A stretch of 64,000 nt of DNA from Nigrospora sphaerica. Lineage: Eukaryota; Ascomycota; Sordariomycetes; Amphisphaeriales; Apiosporaceae. The translations under genes were made by a program, and so were the position numbers. The notes under the pieces were generated by a model, which had not been told where the DNA came from, made no database searches, and saw only the letters and a program-made list of their open reading frames with translations. Where the stretch lies: positions 1,612,001 to 1,676,000 of the forward strand of contig JAGVVL010000002.1 in NCBI GenBank assembly GCA_018287875.1. Reading direction: 5' to 3'. Positions 23,863 through 32,713 of this stretch are shown piece by piece. Position 1 is the stretch's first letter. Each line of letters opens with the position of its first letter.

Positions 23863-24789
23863 TCACGGAGTGTAGTATTTACGCCAGTTGTGCTCCTCTT
23901 TGAACCCCAAAACCTGCCGAATCTTCTGGTTCGACAGCGGCGCCTCCCACTCCCCCATCTCGCGCGTGATCTCGGCATTGGGAGCGGCGGCCCGGAGAAA
24001 CTCGGCGGTGGGCACCGTGGTGGTGATGGTGTCGTTGGTGGCGTTGAAGATCTGGAAGCCCAGCGCGTCGGTGCGGATGCAGCGGTCGCAGATCTGGCCG
24101 AGGTCGCGGGCGTCGATGTAGCTCCAAGCGTTGCGGCGGCGGGTGGCGGGCTCGCCGACGTGGCGCGCAAAGTCGCGGGCGTACTCGTGCGGCTCGATGA
24201 CGTTGCCGATGCGTAGAGCGTAGACGTCGTGGCCGAAGCGGCGGGCGAAGCCGCGGGCGACGCGCTCGCCGCACAGCTTGGACAGGGCGTAGCTGTCCAT
24301 GGGGTTGACGTCGTCGTCCTCGGAGAGCGGCAGCCGCTCGTAGTCGATGGTGCCCTCGCCGAAGCATACGCCGTAGACGGTCTCGCTCGAGGCTACGATG
24401 ATCTTGCGCACGCCGAGCTTGCTCGCCGCCTCGACGACGTTGTACGTCGCCGTCACGTTGGCCTGGAAGGTGGCGTTGTCCGGCACCAGCAACACACGCG
24501 CGTGCGCCGCAAAGTGTATCACGACGTCGGGCGGCCCCGGCGGCCGACCGGCCTCGAAGTCGCCGAACCCAAAGTGCGACGTCAGCGCGTTGAAGACCTG
24601 CCCCGAGTCGGTGAGATCCGTCTTGAGCGTGAGCACGGCCGGGTTCAGCCCCTGGCCGTCCGGGTTCGGTAGCGGGTTCAGGTCCAGGTTAAGCACCCGG
24701 TGTCCCTGTTTGAGCAGCTCCGGGATCACGTGCCGACCGGCCTTGCCGCTCCCCCCCGTGAAGACGATGCGTTTTCCCTCGGCGGCCAT
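23863..24789 (-). CDS. NAD(P)-dependent epimerase/dehydratase, extended SDR family
   Basis: Single exon, 308 residues, starting at the first in-frame ATG that directly precedes the Rossmann fold (MAAEGKRIVFTGG). The nucleotide-binding motif TGGSGKAG is at 11-18. The catalytic set is visible: S134/S135 in IVASSETVYG, and Y167 and K171 in the YALSK motif. Further family features are VIHFAAHA (about 90-97), NVTATYNVVEAA (about 111-122) and SYIDARDLGQICDRC near residue 230. The fold is that of UDP-sugar epimerases and dehydratases, but the ~308-residue length and general motifs do not identify the substrate. It is related to the GalE-like and uronate-dehydrogenase-like branches; which branch is inference. 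The promoter has a TATA box and a perfect CRE palindrome. Confidence 0.9.
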   Translation of the reverse strand: MAAEGKRIVFTGGSGKAGRHVIPELLKQGHRVLNLDLNPLPNPDGQGLNPAVLTLKTDLTDSGQVFNALTSHFGFGDFEAGRPPGPPDVVIHFAAHARVLLVPDNATFQANVTATYNVVEAASKLGVRKIIVASSETVYGVCFGEGTIDYERLPLSEDDDVNPMDSYALSKLCGERVARGFARRFGHDVYALRIGNVIEPHEYARDFARHVGEPATRRRNAWSYIDARDLGQICDRCIRTDALGFQIFNATNDTITTTVPTAEFLRAAAPNAEITREMGEWEAPLSNQKIRQVLGFKEEHNWRKYYTP

Positions 24790-24921
24790 GGCGTCCGCGG
24801 AGGAATCTCGGTCAGGGGCCGGCGGGGAAGGAAGGGCGATGACTCGTGGGGAGGGCCAAGTCCGTCGCCTGGGGTCGTATGAGCCCACGGATCTGCGAGG
24901 GAGGACGGCCTGGAAGACGGG

Positions 24922-24929
24922 CTATATAG
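24922..24929 (-). promoter_or_regulatory. Candidate TATA box of the SDR gene
   Basis: CTATATAG palindrome about 135 bp upstream of the SDR start codon at 24789, at a plausible distance for a core promoter with a short leader. Confidence 0.55.
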
Positions 24930-25003
24930 AAAGGTTCGGTGGCTTGGCCCCTGGTCTTCTCATCCTGCCCTCCAGGACGCCCTGATGGTCGTGACTGAAT
25001 CCC

Positions 25004-25011
25004 TGACGTCA
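25004..25011. promoter_or_regulatory. CRE palindrome (TGACGTCA)
   Basis: A perfect eight-base ATF/CREB-type site, 215 bp upstream of the SDR start codon and 75 bp upstream of its TATA box. In fungi such sites bind AtfA/Atf1-type bZIP factors in stress responses; use here is inferred from position only. Confidence 0.45.
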
Positions 25012-25519
25012 CGCACACTACGTGCGGGGTACAAGGCCCAAAACATCGCCACGCGGTAATGCTTGCCGGCTTGTCGGGGTCGGGATTGGGGTGCTACGGG
25101 GTATGCGCGGGATCCCAGGTATTTGTAGTGCCTTTAGGAATAAGTACCTGGGTGGGCCGGGGCATGGGTTGAGGACTATTCTGTCTCGGCATTGACAACA
25201 CAGTATGCGATTGGCCGGAGACTCTAGGCTCAAGACACTGGATACAAGAGGATGAAAACGGTATATGTGCTTGCTTGGACAGGAGTGAGGTGCTGTGGCG
25301 CACCACCGTTTTGTCCTCCATCCACAACAGCAGCTTCCTCTTGTACCTCTCTCACCAATCCCCCAGGGTATATGGATCAGGTTAGGCTCTGGTCAAGGAA
25401 TGTTATAAACGGGATTTCGGCATTACACTGCCTTAATATGTGTGGTGCAACGCTTGCTGCTGGTGTTAAGAAGCATTCATGGGCCAACCACTTTCCTTAC
25501 AGAGTGTGGGACTTAGCAA
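25012..25519. other. Intergenic region between SDR promoter and 5S gene
   Basis: Lower-GC sequence with short random frames on both strands. No gene or repeat seen. Confidence 0.55.
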
Positions 25520-25525
25520 TATAAG
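25520..25525 (+). promoter_or_regulatory. Upstream TATA element of the 5S rRNA gene
   Basis: TATAAG at -29 to -24 relative to the first base of the 5S RNA. Dispersed 5S genes of Neurospora depend on a TATA element at about this distance in addition to internal control regions, so the position is as expected. Confidence 0.65.
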
Positions 25526-25548
25526 TTTTTGAAGGTCATCTTTCCACC

Positions 25549-25667
25549 ACATACGACCATAGCTTCCAGAAAACTCGGGATCCCGTCCGCTCTCCCATAG
25601 ATAAGCTGGAAAGCGCCGAATTAGTACTAGGGTCGGTGACGACCTGGGAATCCTCGGTGTTGTATGT
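25549..25667 (+). rRNA. 5S ribosomal RNA (dispersed copy)
   Basis: A 119-nt gene starting ACATACGACCATAG and ending GTTGTATGT. These ends pair over nine positions to form helix I (one G-U pair). Helix II is also intact, CTTCCAG pairing with CTGGAAAG. The internal segments GATCCCGTCCGCTC and GGTCGGTGACGACCTGGGAATCC-like regions match the eukaryotic 5S core and its pol III internal control regions. The RNA is transcribed by RNA polymerase III and joins the large ribosomal subunit. In Pezizomycotina 5S genes are commonly scattered singly instead of lying in the rDNA repeat, which fits this isolated copy upstream of a HET gene. It differs from the common N. crassa alpha sequence as I remember it at several stem positions, with pairing kept. 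Confidence 0.92.
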
Positions 25668-25674
25668 TTTTTTT
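25667..25674 (+). terminator. Pol III terminator of the 5S gene
   Basis: A run of eight T at the 3' end of the 5S RNA, followed after GTC by a second T run; oligo-T on the non-template strand terminates RNA polymerase III. Confidence 0.8.
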
Positions 25675-26094
25675 GTCTTTTTGCCCGTGCTGCTATTGAC
25701 AAGCTTCACAACTCTTCTCTAAAGGCTTCTGTTTGAGTCCAAATGGTACGTTTCTTTTGTAGAGACCCAGCGCCACTGTCATGCACTTGGCTTACTACCT
25801 GTCAGACGGCGGCGTGCCGTATTTCAGGAGCCCCTGGCACTAATCCAGTGGCAGTGAACCAACCTCGAATAGAAAGAACTAGGTGGGGTAAGAGAAACGA
25901 GACCAGGATGGAGAGGGATTCTTACACATCGACAACAGAGCTACCGGCAGGCAGAAAACACCTAGAGATACCCTTGCCTACGCTTTCTGCCGTCGGTGCC
26001 TGCTCTCGGCGTTCGGTCTGTCCTTAAACCTGACGAAAACAAGGTCATTCCCACCATCAAGTTTAAGTCGTCATTCGCTGCTGCTCATCTCGTT
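25675..26094. other. Leader/promoter region of the HET gene
   Basis: 420 bases between the 5S gene and the HET start codon. The HET frame stays open upstream to about 25996 without an earlier in-frame ATG. No consensus element stands out. Confidence 0.5.
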
Positions 26095-28679
26095 ATGGAA
26101 TTGTGCGAGCATTGTCTCTCCTTCGCTCGCTACATCTCGTCCGCGATTCACAACCCCGAGACCAGAGGCGCCAGGCTCCTCCCCAGGTCACAGAATCTTG
26201 CGCATGTCGCACAAAACTATCAGAACTGCCGCCTTTGCAACCACATCTACTGCCAGTCAAACGCTTGGAATGGTCAACCGCACCTTCTGGCCAGGACACA
26301 GCCTTGGATATACTGGAGCCAACTGCATGGACCGCAGGTCAGTGAGTTGGAGATCGGTGCGACGGCCAGCAACGGAAGAGACAAAGGCTATATCCGGATC
26401 GCCATCTGGGCCGACAAGGGTATTTTACTATTCACAGAATCGCGCATGAGGCGAGTCGTTCACTCAACTTCTGATAGATAGTCCTGCGGCTAGCTCTGGC
26501 GGCGTGAGCACCTGTCCACCGCTACGTACGGACAGGGACCACGCCGCGTTTTCTCTTTACAACACATGGCTGCGAACATGCCGCCGAGGTCACGAAAAAT
26601 GCCGCGAGACCATGGCCGGAAACGAGATTGACGAAGACGTCGGGCCGGAATTGCCCACTCGAGTACTCGATCTTGGGGATGGCACGGACAGGGATCTGGT
26701 GCTTCTCGAGACCCGAGGGCGTCACGGTAACTACTGCGCGCTGAGTTACTGCTGGGGCCCGCAGGGCTTGCAGACACTCCTCACGACGCGGCAAACTCTC
26801 CAGGAACATCTTTCCGGCATCAGTTTCGATGCGTTGCCCCGAATGTTCCAAGATGCCGTCCAGGTCGTGCGCGGTATTGGCGTACGCTATCTTTGGATCG
26901 ATAGCCTTTGCATCCTCCAGGGGGACGGGGAGGACTGGGAGTCCGAGTCGAAACGCATGGCTACCGTATACTCGGGCGCCTACCTGGTCATTGCTGCCTC
27001 GGGGTCCCGGAACCCCGGAGAAGGCTGCTTTGTGAGCCGACTCAACGAAGCACCGCCGGTGGAACTTCCGTTTTTCTCCGCCGACGGTCGAGACGCCGGC
27101 AGGGTGTTTGTATCCTTATATAGCAACTGTACGGATGAAGAGACCTTCCAAACATGGGGACCTCTGGGGCAAAGGGGGTGGGCCATGCAGGAGTGGTATC
27201 TTGCGAGGAGGATCATCCATTTCATGCCAGCAGGGCCAATTTGGGCCTGTGCCGAGATGGGGTTTTCGGACCGCACTGACTGGCCAAGCAACAGAGACGT
27301 TCTCGCGTGGACCGAAATCTTGGAGCAGTACTCGTGGAGAAAATTCACGTGGGTGTCGGACCGCCTGATAGCCCTGGATGGGCTTGCTACCGCGTATCGC
27401 GGCCTCACGGGGAACGATACGTACGAAAGAGGGATCTTTCTTTCCCGGCTGTCCCAAAACCTTCTTTGGGCCATGGTGGACGTTTCTTTAGAGTCGGAGA
27501 AGTGGGAGGAACAGCCCTCGTGGCATTGGGCATCGAAAGGTGGCCACAAGAGGTTCCGGACGGAGAGTTCGGTGAAGAGCTGGAGAGAGCCGGTCCCCGA
27601 AGGAGATGATACCGTCCCAGTCGTTCGCGACACGATCGCTATTGATGTTTCCGGGGCTCTGAAGCTCCGGGGCCAAACCAAGAGAGTCCACACCCGACGC
27701 TCCCGTCGGCTCCGTCGAGCTTTCTTTGCCACTCTTATAGACGCTGCTCCGCCCGACGACAGCTCCGACGACGAAGACGACACGGCGTACTGCGGCAACT
27801 GTCTAAAACCCCTGGCCGGCGCGGAGGAGGGATTGGAAGCTGGGTATGACCAGGAGAATCACATTTATTTCTGCAGCCGGTGCCGGCAACTTTTGGCAGG
27901 GTCAAATTTGGGATACGACACCCTTGATTTCGACGGAGACCAACACTTTCGTTCCAGTTCTGATGCGGAGCCAAACCTCAGCCACGAACATTCTTCCACC
28001 GCCAGTTCTCGCGGAGGCAAATGCTCCATAGCACTGGATGAGAAGCCCGTCGACGGCCCCGAAGCTTTCGTTCCCGTCCTGAAGAGACTGCCGGCTTTGG
28101 GCACCATTCTGCAAGACTTTTCGACGAGACGACCGCGGCCAATGTGGGAGATATCAGCACGGCAGTCCCCGCGCTTCGTCGGTGCCGCCTTCATCGATGG
28201 CGAGACCACTGCCGTTGACGTCCGCTTCCTTCCCATTACTGAGCAAGTACCTGTGCCCCCCTTCCCCGGGGATCACCGATTTCCCGATTCCGAGGCACGA
28301 GAGCTGACCAATGCTCGGGCCGGAAGATCCCCCGCGGCCAGCAAGGAGACGCGTCGGCGCTGGGACAGCGACCGCGTCAGCGACTGGGCCCGCGACTGGC
28401 ACAGCATAGGCGCTGCCAAGAGCGCCATCGCCGAGGCCAGCGAGCTCGATGGCTTGGTACGTACTTCCTCTTGACTCCATTCTGCTTTGAAGCCACCGTG
28501 TACGCATCCAAGCTCTCGGTGTTGATACGACTCAACCGCAGAAAATCGCCTTCGGTCTGCTGCTGGAGCCCGTGCCGGGCCGGGAACAGACCTACAAGCG
28601 CGTGGGGATGGGCATTACGGCAGAACGCATCGATGAGCGGTGTGATGTGTCCCAACGCCAGGACATCACTATAATATGA
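26095..28679 (+). CDS. HET-domain protein with C-terminal double CxxC module
   Basis: Three exons, 26095-26419, 26478-28456 and 28542-28679, 813 residues. HET domains occur in fungal vegetative-incompatibility proteins that trigger cell death when incompatible hyphae fuse, but most HET genes have no tested role. Removing intron 1 (58 nt) restores IAIWADKDSPAASSGG, and removing intron 2 (85 nt) restores the usual HET-protein tail, KIAFGLLLEPVPG to RRVG-like KRVGMGI. The N-terminus has CEHC and CRLCNHIYC pairs. The HET domain spans about 193-343, with YCALSYCWG at its start, RYLWIDSLCILQ in the middle and GWAMQEWYLARRIIHF at its end. At about 546-577 a CGNC and a CSRC pair, 28 residues apart, form a candidate zinc knuckle in an acidic linker. 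No STAND ATPase or WD40 region follows, so it is a stand-alone HET protein. Confidence 0.92.
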
Positions 28680-29011
28680 GAAAAACATCACGAATGGCGT
28701 CACGCTGTCCTGTATGTCACTGCCGAGGTGCCCAGTGGAACTCGAGATGGCTAAAAAAACTGAAGTCTTGATTCTATCCTATAACACCAGTTCGCCGGGC
28801 GATGTTTTGCGCCTATATCCAACAGCCTTTTTTTCCCACACCAGCTAAACTACACGCCCCACATCCGAAAGGGGGCAGAGGCGGTTTGCCAATGCTCCGG
28901 GAGATCTCCATGTATACCGCGTCCCCAAACAAAGTGTCGCAGTGTGTCGCTAGGGGAAGGCGCAGGGTGGACGATGGATGGTCTGACGCGTACGCGGACC
29001 TGGGGACGCTC
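28680..29011. other. Convergent intergenic region
   Basis: 332 bases between the HET and mgs1 stop codons. Nothing recognisable. Confidence 0.6.
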
Positions 29012-30694
29012 TTAGTCCTCCTCCGTTTTCACGTCGTCCACCAGGTCCGGGTCCAGCTGGGTGCCGAGGTCGCGGTCCTCGAGGAAGACGCGGGTGCGCA
29101 GCTCGTCGGGCAGGTAGTCCTGCTTGACGCGGCCGTCGCGGTAGTTGGGGTTGTACTTGTACTCCTGGCCGTAGCCGAGCTCGCGCATGAGACGGGTCGG
29201 GGCGTTGCGCAGGTGGACGGGGACGGGCAGGGCGGCGACGCCGGGCTCCTTGAGGGCGGCAAAGGCGTTGTTGAGGCCACGGTAGGCGCGCGTGCTCTTG
29301 GGCGCGAGGGCCAGGGCGACGGCGCAGTGGGCCAGCGGGATGCGCGCCTCGGGCAAGCCGATCTGCTGCGTCGCCGTGTAGGTGGCCGTGGCCAGCGGCA
29401 GCATGCCGTTGTCGGCGAGCCCGACGTCCTCGGACGCGATGACGACCATGCGCCGCGCGATGAACAGCGGGTCCTCGCCCGACTGCAGCATCCGCGCCAG
29501 GTAGTACAGCGCCGCGTCGGCGTCGGACCCGCGCACCGACTTGTGGAAGGCCGAGATGGTGTCGTAGTGCTGGTCGCCGGCCCGGTCGTACACCAGAGTC
29601 TTGGTCAGCGCCGCCTTGATGTCCTCCTTGGTCACGCCGGGGCGCGCCGACAGCGACAGCGCAAGCTCGAGCAGGTTCAGCGCCGTGCGCGCGTCGCCGT
29701 CGGCAAAGTTGGCCAGGTAGCCCAGCAACTCGGCGTCCACCAGGGGCGACGGGGGCGAAGACGAGCCCTCTTGTTCCACCTGGACGGCCCGCATCAGAAT
29801 GCGCAGCACGTCGTCGGCGGCGAGCTTTTGTAGGGTGAAGGTGCGGCAGCGCGACAGCAGCGCACTGCCTACCTTGAAGCTGGGGTTCTCCGTCGTGGCG
29901 CCGATCAGGACGATGGTGCCGGCCTCGACGGGCCGCAGGAAGACGTCCTGTTGGGTTTTACTGAAGCGGTGGATCTCGTCGCAGAATATGATAGTCTTCC
30001 GCCCCGTCAGCCGCAGTTCACTCTCGGCCTCGGCAAACAGCTTCTTGCACTCGGCCACGCCCGTGCTGGTGGCATTGAGCTCGATGAAGCGCGAGCCCAC
30101 CATCCGGGCGATGCACCTCGCGATGGTCGTCTTGCCCGCGCCCGAGCCGCCCCAGAGGATCATGGACGGCAGGCGGTCCTGCTCGATCAAGGAGCGCAGC
30201 ACGCCGTGCGGCCCGACGAGCTCCTGGCCGAAGACGTCGTCCAAGTTCTCCGGCCGCATGCGCTCGGCGAGGGGGGCCGACTTGTTCGTCTTGCTCCGCT
30301 TCATCACGCGGCCCGCCTCGTCCGGTTCCGGCCGGCTGCTCACATCCTGCATGGGGGAGTCCTCGCCGGCGCCGGGGCCCTCGTCAAAGGTTCGCTTCGT
30401 GCTGCCGTTGAGTCGGGGGGCGGCCACGGGCGTGACGACCTTGCTCGCGGGTGCGGGTCGCTTCGCTGACGGGGTTTGGAAGAAGCTGGAGGCCGGTCGT
30501 TTTTGTGACGAGAACAAGCCATTGGGTGGCGGCGGCGGCGGCTGGGTGGATGACGGCGGCGCCCCCGGGGTCATCACGGGCGAGGGCGCCGGCGGCGCCG
30601 CATTTTCAGCGACGAAGTCCTTGCATTGCGAATCGAGATGTTCGTTGATCTTGAGCGATTGGACCTGTTTCTGGCAGATGGGACATTCCAACAT
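29012..30694 (-). CDS. mgs1: DNA-dependent ATPase Mgs1 (WRNIP1/RarA family)
   Basis: Single exon, 560 residues, starting at the ATG that opens the zinc finger (MLECPICQ); the frame continues upstream, but that part has no family similarity. Mgs1 is an AAA+ clamp-loader-like ATPase that maintains stalled forks and binds ubiquitylated PCNA. The order is a UBZ-type finger at 4-24 (C4, C7, H19, C24), a disordered Pro/Ser linker to about 165, then the AAA core: LAERMRPENLDDVFGQ, Walker A GGSGAGKTT, Walker B IIFCDEIHRF, sensor 1 LIGATTENPSF, and LSRCRTF. The C-terminal tetramerisation region has the RarA pattern SAFHKSVRGSDADAALYYLARM and EDVGLADN. One oddity is four residues between the finger's H and last C (HLDSQC), where UBZ4 usually has three. 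Confidence 0.95.
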   Translation of the reverse strand: MLECPICQKQVQSLKINEHLDSQCKDFVAENAAPPAPSPVMTPGAPPSSTQPPPPPPNGLFSSQKRPASSFFQTPSAKRPAPASKVVTPVAAPRLNGSTKRTFDEGPGAGEDSPMQDVSSRPEPDEAGRVMKRSKTNKSAPLAERMRPENLDDVFGQELVGPHGVLRSLIEQDRLPSMILWGGSGAGKTTIARCIARMVGSRFIELNATSTGVAECKKLFAEAESELRLTGRKTIIFCDEIHRFSKTQQDVFLRPVEAGTIVLIGATTENPSFKVGSALLSRCRTFTLQKLAADDVLRILMRAVQVEQEGSSSPPSPLVDAELLGYLANFADGDARTALNLLELALSLSARPGVTKEDIKAALTKTLVYDRAGDQHYDTISAFHKSVRGSDADAALYYLARMLQSGEDPLFIARRMVVIASEDVGLADNGMLPLATATYTATQQIGLPEARIPLAHCAVALALAPKSTRAYRGLNNAFAALKEPGVAALPVPVHLRNAPTRLMRELGYGQEYKYNPNYRDGRVKQDYLPDELRTRVFLEDRDLGTQLDPDLVDDVKTEED

Positions 30695-31519
30695 GATGGG
30701 ATGGCGTAGCGCCGACGGGGCCAAAGCAGCCAGTTCCGTCTCCCGTACCAGGGTCACCGTCCACAATGCACGCGGCAAAGCCGTCGAATCCGGACCCCCC
30801 AAGTAATTTCGGCCTTGTTCGCTGGCCGTAAGCAATGGTGCTGCTGCGATGCGTCGCGATGCACTCACTCCCTCTCGGTTGTTTCCAATGGCCACTGGAC
30901 AGGTTGATTCGATGCTTGCTTTCTTGAACTTTCGGCGCATGACGCGCCGCGGCCCGCGTTCGCGCGCTAGCCAGCTCACACTAGTGGAGACGAGTGCCGC
31001 CTACTTTGCGCCTGGCGTCCGCGTCAAAAAAGGGAAAAGATGTACGATGTAGGTACCTCTTCCACAAGGAGCATACAGCCTTGGGTGTGCCATTCATGTA
31101 CATTTCAACTGCCGCCAGCGCGAGTTACGTCGAATCGGTCGAACCAGCAAGGAAGAAGAGGCACCAAGTCTTTAAGCGAATTTGACTGCATGTACGAAGG
31201 GCCGCTTCGCTGTAAGCGATCTCACCATCCGCGTCCTGCTACTACCCGATATCGGATTTCTGACCCCCCTTCCGTTTGCAAGAAAAAACAACATTGCGAC
31301 CTCGACTGCATTACGTTCTCGTCGCTCCCAAGCCCGAGATCCCGCCATGTACGTGCACGCACTCGATTCCAAGGTACACGCATGAATGCTGAGCCCACCA
31401 AAGTCAGTCAACGCGTCAAATGTGTGGGCGTTGTAGCTACGGGTATCGCTTTGTCTTCAGGTTCATATATTCCAATATGACCACGGCCTCTCCAGCTTTC
31501 TGCCGCTCCTCCCGGTCGC
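30695..31519. other. Intergenic region between mgs1 5' end and the Utp12-domain gene
   Basis: 825 bases; both neighbours are on the minus strand, so it holds the mgs1 promoter and the 3' region of the Utp12-domain gene. No other feature. Confidence 0.6.
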
Positions 31520-32713
31520 CTATCTCCGCGCTTTCTTGACGGGCGAAGCTTCGACTTCACTGTCTTCGTCATCTACAGACTCGTTGTCGTTGAAATCGAC
31601 CTCGTTTTCGTCCATGTCGTCTTCCACGGCATCGAGGTCGTCAACATCGTCGGCGTTGCTGGATTCCTCGTCCTCGGAATCGTCCTCGGCCGCGCCATTG
31701 ATCATGGCCATCTCGTCGTCCTCGTCCACGTCCATGCCGCCGTTGATCATGTCGTCATCGCTCTCCTGTCCCTCCACGTAGATCAGGCCTTCTTCCCTGT
31801 CCGCCTCCTCGTCCTGTTCCGCTTCGATGCCTCGCTGCATGCTCCGTCGCAGCTGCATTTGGGCCTCCAGCAGATCCAATTTGCCCTTGAGAGCCAGAAG
31901 CGAGTTCAGGCCCCGTGAGCGCTCCTCCAGTACTTTGTTCAATTCGCTCAGCTTCTTGCTAAGGTTGGGCTGGGTCGCCAGCGCACCGCCATGCGCGATC
32001 AGAGCCCACTGTACCCAGGTCATCAAGGTGCCCGCGCGGCCCGGACGCCTGTGCATCCGCGACGCCAATTTGGTGAGCAGGATCCCAGCGAGGGACGAGT
32101 CTAATCGCTGGACGGTATTGCGAATCGTCTGCACATCGGTTGTGTGAAGACACGATTCGAGCAGGTCGGTGTCGTCGGTGCGCAGGGCCTGAGCCAGCAC
32201 AGTACCGAGAGACGCCAAACTCGGCGGTGCCAGAGTCTTGCCAGTGGTTGTTGGGACCGAAGCCCGGAGTGCCGACAGGGCTGCGGGGACGTCTATCGTC
32301 TCCTCGGCATGCAGACGTTCGCCAAAGGTGGGTTCGGCAGGCTCCTGGTCGGACTCGCCGTCATGGTTGGGATTGGGGGATGCCGCCTTGTCCGCAACGC
32401 CGTTCTCGGTAGGTATTAAGTGCGCGTCCTTGGCGGCGCTCCGCGGTTTTCGCGACCCGGATTTCTTAGCCGGGGCATCCACCGCCTCGCCATCCTTGTC
32501 CTGTTCCTCGTCCGACAGGTCGTACTCGCTGCTGCCCGCGTCGCTCGAGATTTCTATCACGGCGTCGGTGTCGACGTTGAGGTCGGGGTTGTGTGTGTCG
32601 ATGGTCGAGACGGCCGTTTCTGCCTCGTTGATGTTGGCTGCAAGCGGCTTCTTTGCGCTCTGCCGGGTCGTCGGCGGGGCAATCTTGGCCGGTGCTTTGC
32701 GCTTTGTCGCCAT
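31520..32713 (-). CDS. Utp12-domain nucleolar protein, probable Utp5/WDR43 orthologue
   Basis: Single exon, 397 residues, ATG at 32713 with a basic, nuclear-type N-terminus (ATKRKAPAKI). Utp5 is part of the t-UTP/UtpA complex that links rDNA transcription to early 18S pre-rRNA processing. The Utp12 domain covers about 168-290: SLGTVLAQALRTDDTDLLES, then TWVQWALIAHGGAL, then LKGKLDLLEAQM. The N-terminal 150 residues are acidic and Ser/Lys-rich; the last 100 are strongly Asp/Glu-rich and end in a basic KKARR. Yeast Utp5 is about 640 residues with an N-terminal WD40 propeller, and no WD40 sequence is present here or just upstream. It could therefore be a shortened Utp5 or another Utp12-domain paralogue. 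Confidence 0.8.
   Translation of the reverse strand: MATKRKAPAKIAPPTTRQSAKKPLAANINEAETAVSTIDTHNPDLNVDTDAVIEISSDAGSSEYDLSDEEQDKDGEAVDAPAKKSGSRKPRSAAKDAHLIPTENGVADKAASPNPNHDGESDQEPAEPTFGERLHAEETIDVPAALSALRASVPTTTGKTLAPPSLASLGTVLAQALRTDDTDLLESCLHTTDVQTIRNTVQRLDSSLAGILLTKLASRMHRRPGRAGTLMTWVQWALIAHGGALATQPNLSKKLSELNKVLEERSRGLNSLLALKGKLDLLEAQMQLRRSMQRGIEAEQDEEADREEGLIYVEGQESDDDMINGGMDVDEDDEMAMINGAAEDDSEDEESSNADDVDDLDAVEDDMDENEVDFNDNESVDDEDSEVEASPVKKARR

Noticed and set aside
26420..26481. A separate short gene ending at the TAG at 26479, before the HET domain
   Set aside because: A 58-nt GT-AG intron with a branch-like CTCAAC removes that stop and restores the ADKDSPAA-type sequence typical of HET proteins, so it is one gene.
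28802..29833. 343-codon open frame on the plus strand opposite mgs1
   Set aside because: Antisense shadow of the C-terminal half of Mgs1.
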